Positions 1 through 6,810 of a stretch of 11,521 nucleotides of DNA are shown here, piece after piece. Origin of the DNA: RGIG4608 sp964534905 (GTDB lineage Bacteria > Bacillota > Clostridia > Oscillospirales > CAG-272); assembly GCA_964534905.1 (NCBI GenBank), contig CAZHPZ010000037.1:1-11521 (forward strand), written 5' to 3'. The notes beneath the pieces were generated by a model. It made no database searches and was not told the origin of the DNA. It was given only the letters and a program-made list of their open reading frames with translations. The position numbers and the translations under genes were made by a program. The first letter of the stretch is position 1. Every line of letters begins with the position of its first letter.

Positions 1-82
1 CTTTTTTCGCTTTGTACTTCTTCTATCTCTTGTTGTTCAATTTTCAATGACCGATTTTCGTATCACCCTTTGAGGTGACAGC
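1..82 (-). other. Putative 5' leader of an rRNA operon (16S would lie left of the window)
   Basis: Read on the minus strand, the transcript from the promoter at 89-118 first carries a small stem (CACC/GGTG around 61-78). It then carries a stretch containing CATTGAAAATTGAACAAC (about 31-48), followed by purine-rich sequence and no start codon with a ribosome site. The TTGAAAA-TGAACAA type string is typical of Firmicute pre-rRNA leaders and 16S-23S spacers. The 16S gene itself is not in the window, so this is recognition by resemblance. The alternative is an untranslated leader of some other strongly expressed gene. Confidence 0.5.
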
Positions 83-88
83 TTTGTT

Positions 89-118
89 ATTATATCACAT
101 TCTGTTTTCATTTGTCAA
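89..118 (-). promoter_or_regulatory. Strong sigma-A promoter firing leftwards, probably of an rRNA operon
   Basis: On the minus strand a perfect -35 TTGACA (113-118) and a perfect -10 TATAAT (89-94) are 18 bases apart. Transcription would start near position 82 and leave the window to the left. No minus-strand reading frame begins in 1-82, so the product lies outside. The quality of the hexamers and the leader that follows suggest a stable-RNA promoter; that last step is inference. Confidence 0.75.
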
Positions 119-194
119 TAGTTTTTTTCACTTTTTTTCGCAATTATGAATATTTGGTTAAAACGCCCAAAATACTAAATTCAAATTACCGTTT

Positions 195-199
195 GGAGG
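195..199 (+). promoter_or_regulatory. Ribosome binding site that sets the DUF421 start
   Basis: GGAGG lies five bases before the ATG at 205. The upstream in-frame ATG at 112 has no such site and sits inside the -35 region of the opposing promoter, so 205 is the better start. Confidence 0.85.
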
Positions 200-204
200 T
201 TAAA

Positions 205-879
205 ATGTTTACTTTGTTCATTCGCACGGTAACGGTTTATGCACTTCTGATAGGTGCTATGCGATTACTCGGCAAGCGTCAGCTCGGAGAGCTTGAGGTT
301 TCTGAGCTGATAACGACAATTCTTTTATCCGAGATTGCGGCCGTTCCTATAACAAATCCCGATTCTCCCCTTTCACATGCCGTAATTCCGTTGCTGGCAA
401 TTATTGTTTTTGAGGTTGTGATTTCTTTTTTAACAAGCCGATATTCATTTCTGAAAAATATACTATCATCGCCGCCGAGCACCTTAATCAAAGACGGAAT
501 CATAATGCAAAAGGAGCTATCAAAGAACAGAATATCTCCCGAGGAGCTTTTAAGCGAATTAAGATTAAACGGAATATCCGATCCGTCCCAGGTAAAATAC
601 GCAATTTTGGAGCAGAACGGACTATTGAGCGTCATACCCAAGGCGGAATTTCAACAACCGACCCTTGAACAATTAAGCATCAAGGCCGAGGATGTCGGCA
701 CGCTTCATATAATAATATCTCAGGGCACATGGAACGATTACAACATCAAGGCTCTCGGAAAAAGCAAGGCATTATTTCAAAAATATTTATCTTATCGGAA
801 AATATCCGCGAAGAATGTGTTTTTAATGACGGTAAATGACACAGGGGATATCAATTTAATACCGAAGCAAAAGCATTGA
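205..879 (+). CDS. DUF421 (YetF-like) membrane protein
   Basis: A 224-residue protein of the DUF421 family, matching the 220-235 residues usual for YetF-type members. The N-terminal part has three hydrophobic segments (about 2-19, 34-50 and 59-78) around the family hallmark RLLGKRQLGEL (20-30). A soluble part follows, with PSTLIKDG (91-98) and LRLNGISDPSQVKYAILEQNG (119-139, family-typical). A final alpha/beta-like portion ends in VFLMTVNDTGDINLI. The start at 205 follows GGAGG; the in-frame ATG at 112 would add 31 residues of non-family sequence. Family knowledge: the biochemical function is unknown, but relatives (YetF, and the DUF421-containing 2Duf protein of Bacillus spoVA-type operons) affect the spore inner membrane. 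The gene converges on the ytvI-like gene with an 11-base gap and no visible terminator. I see no convincing promoter before it. Confidence 0.9.
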   Translation: MFTLFIRTVTVYALLIGAMRLLGKRQLGELEVSELITTILLSEIAAVPITNPDSPLSHAVIPLLAIIVFEVVISFLTSRYSFLKNILSSPPSTLIKDGIIMQKELSKNRISPEELLSELRLNGISDPSQVKYAILEQNGLLSVIPKAEFQQPTLEQLSIKAEDVGTLHIIISQGTWNDYNIKALGKSKALFQKYLSYRKISAKNVFLMTVNDTGDINLIPKQKH

Positions 880-890
880 GGCCATTCCGC

Positions 891-1979
891 TCATCTTACG
901 TCTTTTTCGTCCTTGCCGTCCGCAAACAAAGCAAGGGCAACAAACGGTGCTGTAACCATTCCGAAAAAGCCGAATATTTTATACCCGAGATATACTGACG
1001 CAAGGCTTATCAAAGGATGTATTCCGAAGCTTTTGCCGACTATCTTCGGCTCTGCCGCTTGGCGCACCACGGTAACTATGCCCAACAAGACAAGCATTCC
1101 AATACCAAGTTTGTATTTTCCGGTAATCAATAAAAATATGCTCCACGGAATCAGCACAGCTGCGGTTCCGAACACAGGCAAAAAATCAATGAAAGCCACA
1201 CCAAGCGCCGCAGCAAAAGCATAGTCGATTTTCAATATCAAAAAGCCCGCCAAAAGTTCAAAAAACGTTAAGGCAAAGAGTATTCCGTAGGCTCTTATAT
1301 ATTTGCCCAAGCTGTTTTTCAGCTTATCGTGAAGTCTCACCAAAAATGCCGAAGCCTTCTGCGGTAAAAGACTTTTGATTTTGGCATTCACTCTATCTAT
1401 ATCCGCCGCAAAATAAAAGCAGGCGACAACGGTAACCACAAGTGCAAGAGCGGCACTCGGCAAGGCAGTCATCACATTAGTTGCGAAATTTGATATCGCA
1501 TCTCCGAGTCTTTCAACCGCAGACTGATATATTTTTTCGAATGCGGAATTTATTGCCTTCGTTATTTTGGATGACTGTTCATAATTTCGTTTATCACCGA
1601 GAAAAGAAAGTCTTTCCGTAAAAGACTCTATTTCTTGCGACACCCCATCGAAATATTTTTCAACGGTATCACCATTGCTTTTCAAATATTCCGAAAGCTT
1701 ATCTGCCTCTCGAACGGCAACGGCTCCAATCGAAATCATCAGTAAAAGTATTAAAATAAGTGCAAGAAAAACCAGAGCAACCGAGCATATTTTTCTCGAC
1801 ATTTTTGTTTTGCGACTGAAATATCGAGCCACAGGATAGACTGCATAAGCGGTTATCCACGCTATAATAAAAGGGACAAAATAAGAAAAAAGATATTTAA
1901 AGAAAGCGGTAATCAACGCACCGATGGCGGCAAAGCAAAATATTCTCGCGCCAAGCTCCTTGTAATCCGTTTTATCCAT
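891..1979 (-). CDS. ytvI: AI-2E family permease, probably sporulation membrane protein YtvI
   Basis: A 362-residue polytopic membrane protein. Two hydrophobic segments lie at about 12-50 and one at 66-88. A polar, probably exposed region (about 90-168) follows, and then further membrane segments from about 171 to 350. This is the AI-2E/PerM layout. Family motifs visible are FIDFLPVFGT (263-272), which carries the conserved proline and glycine, and RQAAEPKIVGKSFGIHPL (306-323). Length and motif form fit the YtvI branch, annotated as a sporulation integral membrane protein; its divergent neighbours spoVAD and spoVAE support that reading. The transported substrate is not known. The ATG at 1979 follows GGTGAGGA. 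A TATAAT (2008-2013, minus) lies upstream without a good -35. A general AI-2E permease unrelated to sporulation remains possible. Confidence 0.85.
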   Translation of the reverse strand: MDKTDYKELGARIFCFAAIGALITAFFKYLFSYFVPFIIAWITAYAVYPVARYFSRKTKMSRKICSVALVFLALILILLLMISIGAVAVREADKLSEYLKSNGDTVEKYFDGVSQEIESFTERLSFLGDKRNYEQSSKITKAINSAFEKIYQSAVERLGDAISNFATNVMTALPSAALALVVTVVACFYFAADIDRVNAKIKSLLPQKASAFLVRLHDKLKNSLGKYIRAYGILFALTFFELLAGFLILKIDYAFAAALGVAFIDFLPVFGTAAVLIPWSIFLLITGKYKLGIGMLVLLGIVTVVRQAAEPKIVGKSFGIHPLISLASVYLGYKIFGFFGMVTAPFVALALFADGKDEKDVR

Positions 1980-2101
1980 ATATTCCTCACCTATTTTTAT
2001 TCAATATATTATAATCACATTCTCTGCACTTTTTTCGAAAATATGTATAATTCCGGTTCAAATGACAAAAATAATAAAGAAAATTCAATACGGAGCATAA
2101 T
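1980..2101. promoter_or_regulatory. Divergent promoter region between the ytvI-like gene and spoVAD
   Basis: These 122 bases hold both upstream regions. TATAAT on the minus strand (2008-2013) points at the ytvI-like gene, and TATAAT on the plus strand (2046-2051) points at spoVAD. Neither has a good -35 at 16-18 bases. A sigma-G-like pair for spoVAD can be forced (GTATA at 2045-2049, AATAATA at 2070-2076), but its 20-base spacing is too long. Some promoter must be here; which boxes are used is not settled. Confidence 0.45.
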
Positions 2102-3100
2102 ATGAAAAAACAAATATTAAAAATCAATGCGGAAATAATATGTGCAGCGTCGGTAGTGGGTCGAAAAGAGCATGAAGGGCCTATCGGAGATAAATTTGAC
2201 GTATACGACGAAAGTGACAGATTCGGTCAAAAGACATGGGAAAAATCCGAAAGTGAAATGCAACGCCTTGCTCTGTCTACCGTATTAACGAAATCGGGGG
2301 TATCGGAGACAGAGCTTGACGCAATGCTTTCCGGAGATCTTCTGAATCAGTGCATAGGCTCGGCTTACGGTCTGCTCGATTTTGATATTCCCTACTTCGG
2401 TCTTTACGGAGCGTGCTCGACCGCAGTCGAGGGCATTATGCTTGCTTCTCTTCTGATAACAGGCGGAGCATTTGAAAAATGCGCAACAGTTTCATCATCG
2501 CATTTTTGCTCCGCCGAGCAACAATACAGAAATCCTCTCGAATACGGAGGGCAGCGCTCACCTACGGCGCAATGGACGGTAACGGGATCAGGGGCATTCA
2601 TTATTTCGAAAAGTGGCAGCGGAGGAGTAAAAATAAGCGAGGCTATGCCGGGCATAGTCATAGATAAAGGAGTAAACGACGCATCGAATATGGGAGCAGC
2701 TATGGCGCCAGCCGCGCTCGACACATTAAAAAGATATTTTTTCGAAAGTCACACATATCCGTCGGATTACGATGCAATCTTTACAGGTGATCTCGGCGAT
2801 GAGGGCAGCAAAATACTGAAAGAATTTATGAGAATAGAGGGATTTCCTATCGACAGCAATCACTTCGACTGCGGAAATATAATATTCGACCGCGAGCATC
2901 AGGATGTCCACTCGGGCGGATCCGGATGCGGATGCTCTGCCACAGTGCTTGCCTCGTATATTTTACCGAAGCTTGAGAGTGGTGAATACAAGAGCGTGCT
3001 TCTTGTCGGTACCGGCGCTATGATGAGTCCGTCAAGTCTAAAGCAGGGCTTAAGCATACCGGCAATCGCACATCTTATCAAGCTTGAGAGCGGAATATAG
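2102..3100 (+). CDS. spoVAD: Stage V sporulation protein AD (SpoVAD)
   Basis: A 332-residue thiolase-fold protein, close to the usual 335-340 of SpoVAD. Visible signatures: N-terminal GPIGDKFD (26-33) and D36; the thiolase-type cysteine in GACSTA (Cys105); SSSHFCSAEQQYR (131-143); GGQRSPTAQWTVTGSGA (149-165); and HSGGSGCGCSA (270-280) near the C-terminus. There is no membrane segment. Family knowledge: SpoVAD binds dipicolinic acid and works with SpoVA membrane proteins to move calcium-dipicolinate into the forespore and out at germination. The ATG at 2102 follows CGGAG at six bases. It is the first gene of a two-gene unit with spoVAE, whose ribosome site overlaps its stop codon, so translation is probably coupled. 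SpoVAC, normally just upstream in spoVACDE order, is absent here. Confidence 0.95.
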   Translation: MKKQILKINAEIICAASVVGRKEHEGPIGDKFDVYDESDRFGQKTWEKSESEMQRLALSTVLTKSGVSETELDAMLSGDLLNQCIGSAYGLLDFDIPYFGLYGACSTAVEGIMLASLLITGGAFEKCATVSSSHFCSAEQQYRNPLEYGGQRSPTAQWTVTGSGAFIISKSGSGGVKISEAMPGIVIDKGVNDASNMGAAMAPAALDTLKRYFFESHTYPSDYDAIFTGDLGDEGSKILKEFMRIEGFPIDSNHFDCGNIIFDREHQDVHSGGSGCGCSATVLASYILPKLESGEYKSVLLVGTGAMMSPSSLKQGLSIPAIAHLIKLESGI

Positions 3101-3108
3101 GAGGATAT

Positions 3109-3474
3109 ATGGACTGGCTAAAATATTTATGGTCATTTTTGGCAGGAGGAGCACTTTGCGTAATCGCGCAAATTTTGATTGACAAAACACGTCTTACACC
3201 CGCAAGAATACTTGTGTCATACGTTGTAGCGGGAGTTTTACTCGGTGCGCTCGGAATATACCGTCCGTTTGCGGAGGCGGTAGGTGCCGGAGCTACTACG
3301 CCGCTAACCGGATTCGGATACAATATAGCAAGGGGAGTCAAACGTGCAATCGACGAAAAGGGCGCTATCGGGATACTGACCGGTGGTCTGACCGCCGCCG
3401 CAGGCGGAACGACTGCTGCACTCTGCCTCGGATATATAGCCGCTTTGTTCGTCAAGGGCAAGGGACAAAAATAG
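3109..3474 (+). CDS. spoVAE: Stage V sporulation protein AE (SpoVAE)
   Basis: A 121-residue small membrane protein, close to the roughly 116 residues of the SpoVAEb form. Hydrophobic segments lie at about 5-24, 34-50 and 85-115. Family-type motifs are GGALCVIAQIL (13-23) and GAGATTPLTGFG (59-70), followed by a glycine/alanine-rich segment TGGLTAAAGGTTAA (91-104). It starts 8 bases after the spoVAD stop, with GGAGG at 3100-3104 directly on that stop. Family knowledge: SpoVAE and the related SpoVAC are integral parts of the dipicolinate channel in the spore inner membrane. The two are paralogues, but position after spoVAD, short length and motif form favour SpoVAE. Transcription ends at the hairpin at 3477-3503. 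Confidence 0.93.
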   Translation: MDWLKYLWSFLAGGALCVIAQILIDKTRLTPARILVSYVVAGVLLGALGIYRPFAEAVGAGATTPLTGFGYNIARGVKRAIDEKGAIGILTGGLTAAAGGTTAALCLGYIAALFVKGKGQK

Positions 3475-3476
3475 TA

Positions 3477-3503
3477 AAAAGCACGGCAAAGCCGTGCTTT
3501 TCT
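3477..3503. terminator. Bidirectional terminator between spoVAE and the MATE gene
   Basis: A perfect stem AAAAGCACGGC (3477-3487) / GCCGTGCTTTT (3491-3501) with a three-base AAA loop. It has a T-rich tail on the plus side and TTTTT on the minus side. It starts 2 bases after the spoVAE stop and ends about 15 bases from the stop of the opposing MATE gene, so it can serve both. Confidence 0.93.
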
Positions 3504-3517
3504 TACTGTTTAAACAT

Positions 3518-4882
3518 TCATTTCAGATTATACATCATCATTTTCTTCTCTTTTTTATAGCAGAAGAAGAACATAGCGAGAAGCACTCCTCCCGTGATTA
3601 TCCACGAAATCGGATATACGATATAGAGCACACGTATATCGGGATATTCGGCAAAAACCGTATACACCCACGCTATTCTGAAGAAGCATGAACCGAAAAA
3701 GGTTATTATCATAGCATTAAGCGAATATCCGATGGAACGTAGCAAAGCTGATCCTACGTCCATAATTCCGCAAAGAAAATACGGAACACCCATTATAGCA
3801 AGTCTGTATCTTGCAAGTACAAGCACCTCGGGATCCTTATTAAATATCCCCACAAGCGCATCGGAGAAAAGATAAGAAAGAATACCCAATATAAGTCCGA
3901 GCACCGTTACGGACGCAATACTCGTAACGGATACCTTTTTCACCCTGTCAAACTTCTTCGCACCGAAGTTTTGCGATGAAAAGGTGAGCGTGGAATGGTA
4001 AAACGAGTTAAGTATGTTATATATGTAGCTATCCACGTTCTGAGCCGCAACGTTCGCATTGACCGCAACCGGGCCAAGCGAATTATATCCCGTTTGGAGA
4101 AGCATATTCGAGAGAGAAAAGAGTGATCCTTGAATTCCCGCGGGAAGTCCTATTTTTACAAGTTGTTTAAGCACGGACATATCAACGGAAAGCTTTTTGA
4201 AATCAAGGCGGCATTCATCATCAAGGCGTGCCACGTGAATAATAACAAGAGTTGCCGAAATAAATTGAGAAATAATGGTAGCTATCGCAACACCCTCAAC
4301 GCCCATATGGAGCACAATCACAAAGAAAAGATTTAAAAAGATATTAACAACTCCTCCTACCATAGAAAACAGCAAGGGGCGAACCGTATCTCCACGGGAT
4401 CTAAGTATTCCCGCGAAGAAATTATATACTATATTCGCAACGGATCCGAAGAAATAGATTCTTACGTAGAGGCTGGCACCGTCGATAAATTCATCCGGTG
4501 TGCTCATAAGATGAAGTATCGGAACGGCAATCAGATTTCCGATGACGGTAACTATAACTCCGAGAAACACCGACACGCAAAAAGAGGTATGAATAATTTT
4601 GCTTGTTTTATCCTTATCTCTCGCTCCGAGGCTTTGAGCAAGGATAACAGCCACTCCCGCGCCGAGTCCTATAAAAATTCCGAGTATCATATTTATAAGG
4701 GAGCTTGTACATCCGACCGAGCCGAGAGCGTTACTGTCCTCGCAAAAGTTTCCGAGGACGAACATATCCGCTGAGTTATAGAAAAGCTGCAATACATTGG
4801 TAAACATAATCGGCAACGAATACATTATCATATTCGGAAGTACAGGCCCGTCGGTTATTCTTATACTATTCTTAGAAAACAA
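3518..4882 (-). CDS. MATE family multidrug/cation antiporter
   Basis: A 454-residue protein with about twelve hydrophobic segments, the usual size and layout of MATE exporters. Visible family features are the N-terminal ITDGPVLPNM...YSLPIMFTNVLQLFYNSADMFVLG pattern (residues 9-44), QSLGARD (83-89), ILRSRGDT (159-166), NIFLNLFFV (180-188) and the second-half repeat beginning LVKIGLPAGIQ. These proteins export drugs or metabolites using a sodium or proton gradient; the substrate cannot be told from sequence. The start is TTG at 4880-4882, because the N-terminal MATE pattern begins right there and GGAGG lies 8 bases upstream; the first in-frame ATG is 17 codons later. It is transcribed alone from its own promoter (4916-4944) and ends at the shared terminator. 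Confidence 0.92.
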   Translation of the reverse strand: MFSKNSIRITDGPVLPNMIMYSLPIMFTNVLQLFYNSADMFVLGNFCEDSNALGSVGCTSSLINMILGIFIGLGAGVAVILAQSLGARDKDKTSKIIHTSFCVSVFLGVIVTVIGNLIAVPILHLMSTPDEFIDGASLYVRIYFFGSVANIVYNFFAGILRSRGDTVRPLLFSMVGGVVNIFLNLFFVIVLHMGVEGVAIATIISQFISATLVIIHVARLDDECRLDFKKLSVDMSVLKQLVKIGLPAGIQGSLFSLSNMLLQTGYNSLGPVAVNANVAAQNVDSYIYNILNSFYHSTLTFSSQNFGAKKFDRVKKVSVTSIASVTVLGLILGILSYLFSDALVGIFNKDPEVLVLARYRLAIMGVPYFLCGIMDVGSALLRSIGYSLNAMIITFFGSCFFRIAWVYTVFAEYPDIRVLYIVYPISWIITGGVLLAMFFFCYKKEKKMMMYNLK

Positions 4883-4890
4883 CTATTTAT

Positions 4891-4895
4891 CCTCC
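4891..4895 (-). promoter_or_regulatory. Ribosome binding site for the TTG start of the MATE gene
   Basis: GGAGG on the minus strand, 8 bases before TTG at 4880-4882. No ATG or GTG is available at this distance, so TTG is the start by position. Confidence 0.75.
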
Positions 4896-4915
4896 GTTTT
4901 TTTCAAATTCTACAT

Positions 4916-4944
4916 ATTATATCATAAAGTCTTGGTTATTTCAA
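4916..4944 (-). promoter_or_regulatory. Sigma-A promoter of the MATE gene
   Basis: TTGAAA (4939-4944) and TATAAT (4916-4921) are 17 bases apart on the minus strand, with the start site expected near 4909 and a leader of about 27 bases. An inverted repeat TGGTT/AACCA (4933-4947) overlaps the -35 box and could be an operator. Confidence 0.8.
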
Positions 4945-4991
4945 CCATTTTTTTGACCAATATTTGAACATTTTACACAAATTATATATGC

Positions 4992-5020
4992 AAAAAAGCA
5001 AGGAGCGAGCTCCTTGCTTT
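4992..5020 (-). terminator. Terminator after the zinc-ribbon gene
   Basis: On the minus strand an 11-bp stem AAAGCAAGGAG / CTCCTTGCTTT with a four-base loop is followed by a run of six T. It lies about 40 bases after the zinc-ribbon stop codon. It also insulates the MATE promoter from upstream transcription. Confidence 0.92.
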
Positions 5021-5060
5021 CAGAAAACATAAGCAATTTATATATATTGTAAAATGTATA

Positions 5061-5378
5061 TCAATCTCTGGGCTGTCTTCTCTTTGCAAAGCAGGCGCTG
5101 CAATAAACAGGTCTGTCTTCAGAGGGCTGGAAAGTTACCTTTGCTTCTCCGCCGCACTCGGAGCAGATAACCGTAAAGAATTCTCTCGGCTCCTTCTGCG
5201 CGTTCTTCTTTGCATCACGGCAAGCCTTACAAGCCTTAGGCTTATTCAAAAAGCCCTTTTCCTTATAGAAAGCCTGCTCACCGGCGGTGAATACGAATTC
5301 CTTACCGCAGTCCTTGCAAACAAGTGTTTCATCCTGAAACTCGGTAGCTTCAACAACTTTTTCTTCGTTCTCGTACAT
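5061..5378 (-). CDS. Double zinc-ribbon protein
   Basis: A 105-residue soluble protein with four CxxC pairs: Cys21/24, Cys50/53, Cys72/75 and Cys93/96. The first two bracket a KEFVFTAGEQAFYKEKGF core, typical of the probable zinc-ribbon family of Firmicutes. The last two enclose a CSECGGEAKVTFQP-DRPVYCSACF pattern also seen in that family. Each half could bind one zinc. The basic C-terminus (KRRQPRD) and zinc fold suggest nucleic-acid or ribosome contact, but the function is not established. The ATG at 5378 follows GTGAGGA. It lies 97 bases after the sigma-H-like gene on the same strand with no convincing promoter or terminator between them, so co-transcription is likely. Confidence 0.85.
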   Translation of the reverse strand: MYENEEKVVEATEFQDETLVCKDCGKEFVFTAGEQAFYKEKGFLNKPKACKACRDAKKNAQKEPREFFTVICSECGGEAKVTFQPSEDRPVYCSACFAKRRQPRD

Positions 5379-5475
5379 TGATTTGTCCTCACTTTGATTG
5401 GATTTATTATTGCCCTTGACGGATTTTAACCGCCATCTCTCCCTCGGAGCGCTTTTATTAAGCTAAATGGGTATA

Positions 5476-6063
5476 TCAATCTGCTATCAGCAGAGTTTTT
5501 AACTTCTTTCTGATTCTGAAAATAGCATTATCGATTGATTTGTCGCTTGAGTTGAGTCGCAGAGCAATTTCCTTTGTGGAATAACCGTTCACGTAGTAAG
5601 ACCAAACCTCATTTTCATATTGAGAAAGAGATCTTTCGATCTGCGCTCCGAGCTCCCTTTCGCTCTCCTGCATCTCGATAAATTTTGACACCTCTCCCTC
5701 CGGATCAAGAATGGTATTCATTCTTTCGTCGCCTATAAGAGCTTCATTCCGTCTTTTCGCAGACGCTCGCTTATACGATATCATGCTGTTTGTAATACAT
5801 ATCTTCGCATACAAGCCGAATTCGACGCCGCCCTGCTCCTTATCAAAGCTTATAATAGCCCTGTAAAAAGCGATAAGCTCCTCTTGACCGAGATCCTCAA
5901 TATCCTCTGTTGACATATCTTCGGTAGTGTAAGAATCAAGTATTTTTTTAAGCATCGGACCGTATTTATCGACAAGCCTTGAAAATGCTTGTGAATCTCC
6001 CGAAATAACGAGATCCATCAATTTATACATTTCCTTTTTATTCTCAACTGATCTATTGCTCAT
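5476..6063 (-). CDS. Sigma-70 family factor resembling sporulation sigma-H
   Basis: A 195-residue two-domain sigma factor. Region 2 spans about 25-105, with the core-binding pattern DLGQEELIAFYRAI (57-70) and a tail FGLYAKICITNSMIS (82-96) like the sigma-H AELCITRQII segment. Region 4 spans about 147-192, with the helix-turn-helix NGYSTKEIALRLNSS (159-173) followed by KSIDNAIFRIRKKL (175-188), close to the sigma-H KSIDNALQRVKRKL ending. There is no region 1.1 or 3. It is slightly shorter than sigma-H (about 210-218). The RQKHIPLNS segment that follows region 2 in sigma-H is replaced by AKRRNEALI. It may be a diverged paralogue rather than the main sporulation sigma-H. The ATG at 6063 has only a weak GGACGG-type ribosome site, so the start is uncertain; Met12 is an alternative. 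A strong promoter lies at 6107-6134. Confidence 0.82.
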   Translation of the reverse strand: MSNRSVENKKEMYKLMDLVISGDSQAFSRLVDKYGPMLKKILDSYTTEDMSTEDIEDLGQEELIAFYRAIISFDKEQGGVEFGLYAKICITNSMISYKRASAKRRNEALIGDERMNTILDPEGEVSKFIEMQESERELGAQIERSLSQYENEVWSYYVNGYSTKEIALRLNSSDKSIDNAIFRIRKKLKTLLIAD

Positions 6064-6106
6064 CGATTACGTCCGTCCGCCCGAAAAATACGATATTTAT
6101 GCTTCT

Positions 6107-6134
6107 ATTATACTACATTTTTAAAAAATGTCAA
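6107..6134 (-). promoter_or_regulatory. Sigma-A promoter of the sigma-H-like gene
   Basis: Perfect TTGACA (6129-6134) and perfect TATAAT (6107-6112) on the minus strand, 16 bases apart. The expected start is near 6100, giving a leader of about 37 bases before ATG 6063. The rest of the gap (6135-6220) is nearly pure A/T. It holds only a weak AT stem (TTATTTT/AAAATAA, 6165-6180) and no clear terminator for the DUF4364 gene. Confidence 0.85.
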
Positions 6135-6220
6135 CAAAAATTTGTCGTTTTTTCTGAATTTTTTTTATTTTTTAAAATAATTTTATAAGAAATAACTAAA
6201 ATGCACACAAAAAGTACAAT

Positions 6221-6775
6221 TCAGTCAAGCAAGAAATTGACATTACCTGCCAAAAGAGCAAGCGTAGCCTTGTAAATCCCCTCGGGTCTGCCATAGAAAT
6301 TTTCTTTCATCCTTTCCGCTCTTGCGAGTGTGTCAACAGTGACCTTGGTAGAATAAATAAGATCTCCCTTTTCCATCATATTACACTCTATGTCATATTT
6401 ACCGTCGTCGCGCTTTGAAATAAATGCCTTTGCTTCTACGCCGCGCTTTTTAAAATCAAGATATCTGAGCGCCGCCGAAAGGCTTTTATCGAGTATTGAT
6501 GTCAAAATGTCAGAATTCAACTCACGTGCAACATATCTTCCCTTTTCCGATACCGAATACATCGGCTGATTTTCATCCTCCCCAGGGAGCTTTACTATAA
6601 GCTCCGCGTCAAGCATCTCGTTAAAGCTTTCCGCAAAATCGAGATACATAACGTAATCTGTCTGCATAACTATATCGTTCAAAGTGGTATAATCCAATGG
6701 ATAATTGATATTCTCCATAAGATACAAAACGAAAATCTTTACGTTCTTTTTACTTCCTATAACGCTTGATGCCAT
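6221..6775 (-). CDS. DUF4364 family protein (winged-helix-like)
   Basis: A 184-residue soluble protein of the DUF4364 family, which is common in Clostridia. The N-terminal half (about 10-90) looks like a winged helix: helices around NVKIFVLYLMENI and YTTLNDIVMQ, a helix with FAESFNEMLDAELI, and a wing-like MYSVSEKGRYVARE (72-85), as in small transcription regulators. The C-terminal half (110-180) is an alpha/beta part with KYDIECNMME and ARAERMKENFYGRPEGIY. The function is unknown; a DNA-binding regulator is plausible. The ATG at 6775 follows GGAGGA at seven bases, and a promoter lies at 6811-6838. It is divergent from hom with 154 bases between. Confidence 0.85.
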   Translation of the reverse strand: MASSVIGSKKNVKIFVLYLMENINYPLDYTTLNDIVMQTDYVMYLDFAESFNEMLDAELIVKLPGEDENQPMYSVSEKGRYVARELNSDILTSILDKSLSAALRYLDFKKRGVEAKAFISKRDDGKYDIECNMMEKGDLIYSTKVTVDTLARAERMKENFYGRPEGIYKATLALLAGNVNFLLD

Positions 6776-6810
6776 ATAAATTCCTCCGCTAACAGATAAC
6801 TACACACTAT

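Noticed and set aside
112..204. N-terminal extension of the DUF421 reading frame from ATG 112
   Set aside because: It has no ribosome site, overlaps the -35 of the opposing promoter and adds sequence foreign to the family; ATG 205 has GGAGG at five bases.
2044..2076. Sigma-G promoter for spoVAD (TGTATA and AATAATA)
   Set aside because: The spacing of 20 bases is longer than the usual 17-18 and the -10 lacks the leading C; not strong enough to call on its own.
3078..3461. 127-codon open frame opposite spoVAE
   Set aside because: It lies fully antisense to spoVAE and has a proline/alanine/serine-rich composition typical of a reverse-strand shadow.
5418..5449. Two small stems between the sigma-H-like gene and the zinc-ribbon gene
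   Set aside because: The stems are 4-5 bp, one with a wobble pair, and have no T run; too weak for a terminator or a structured RNA.
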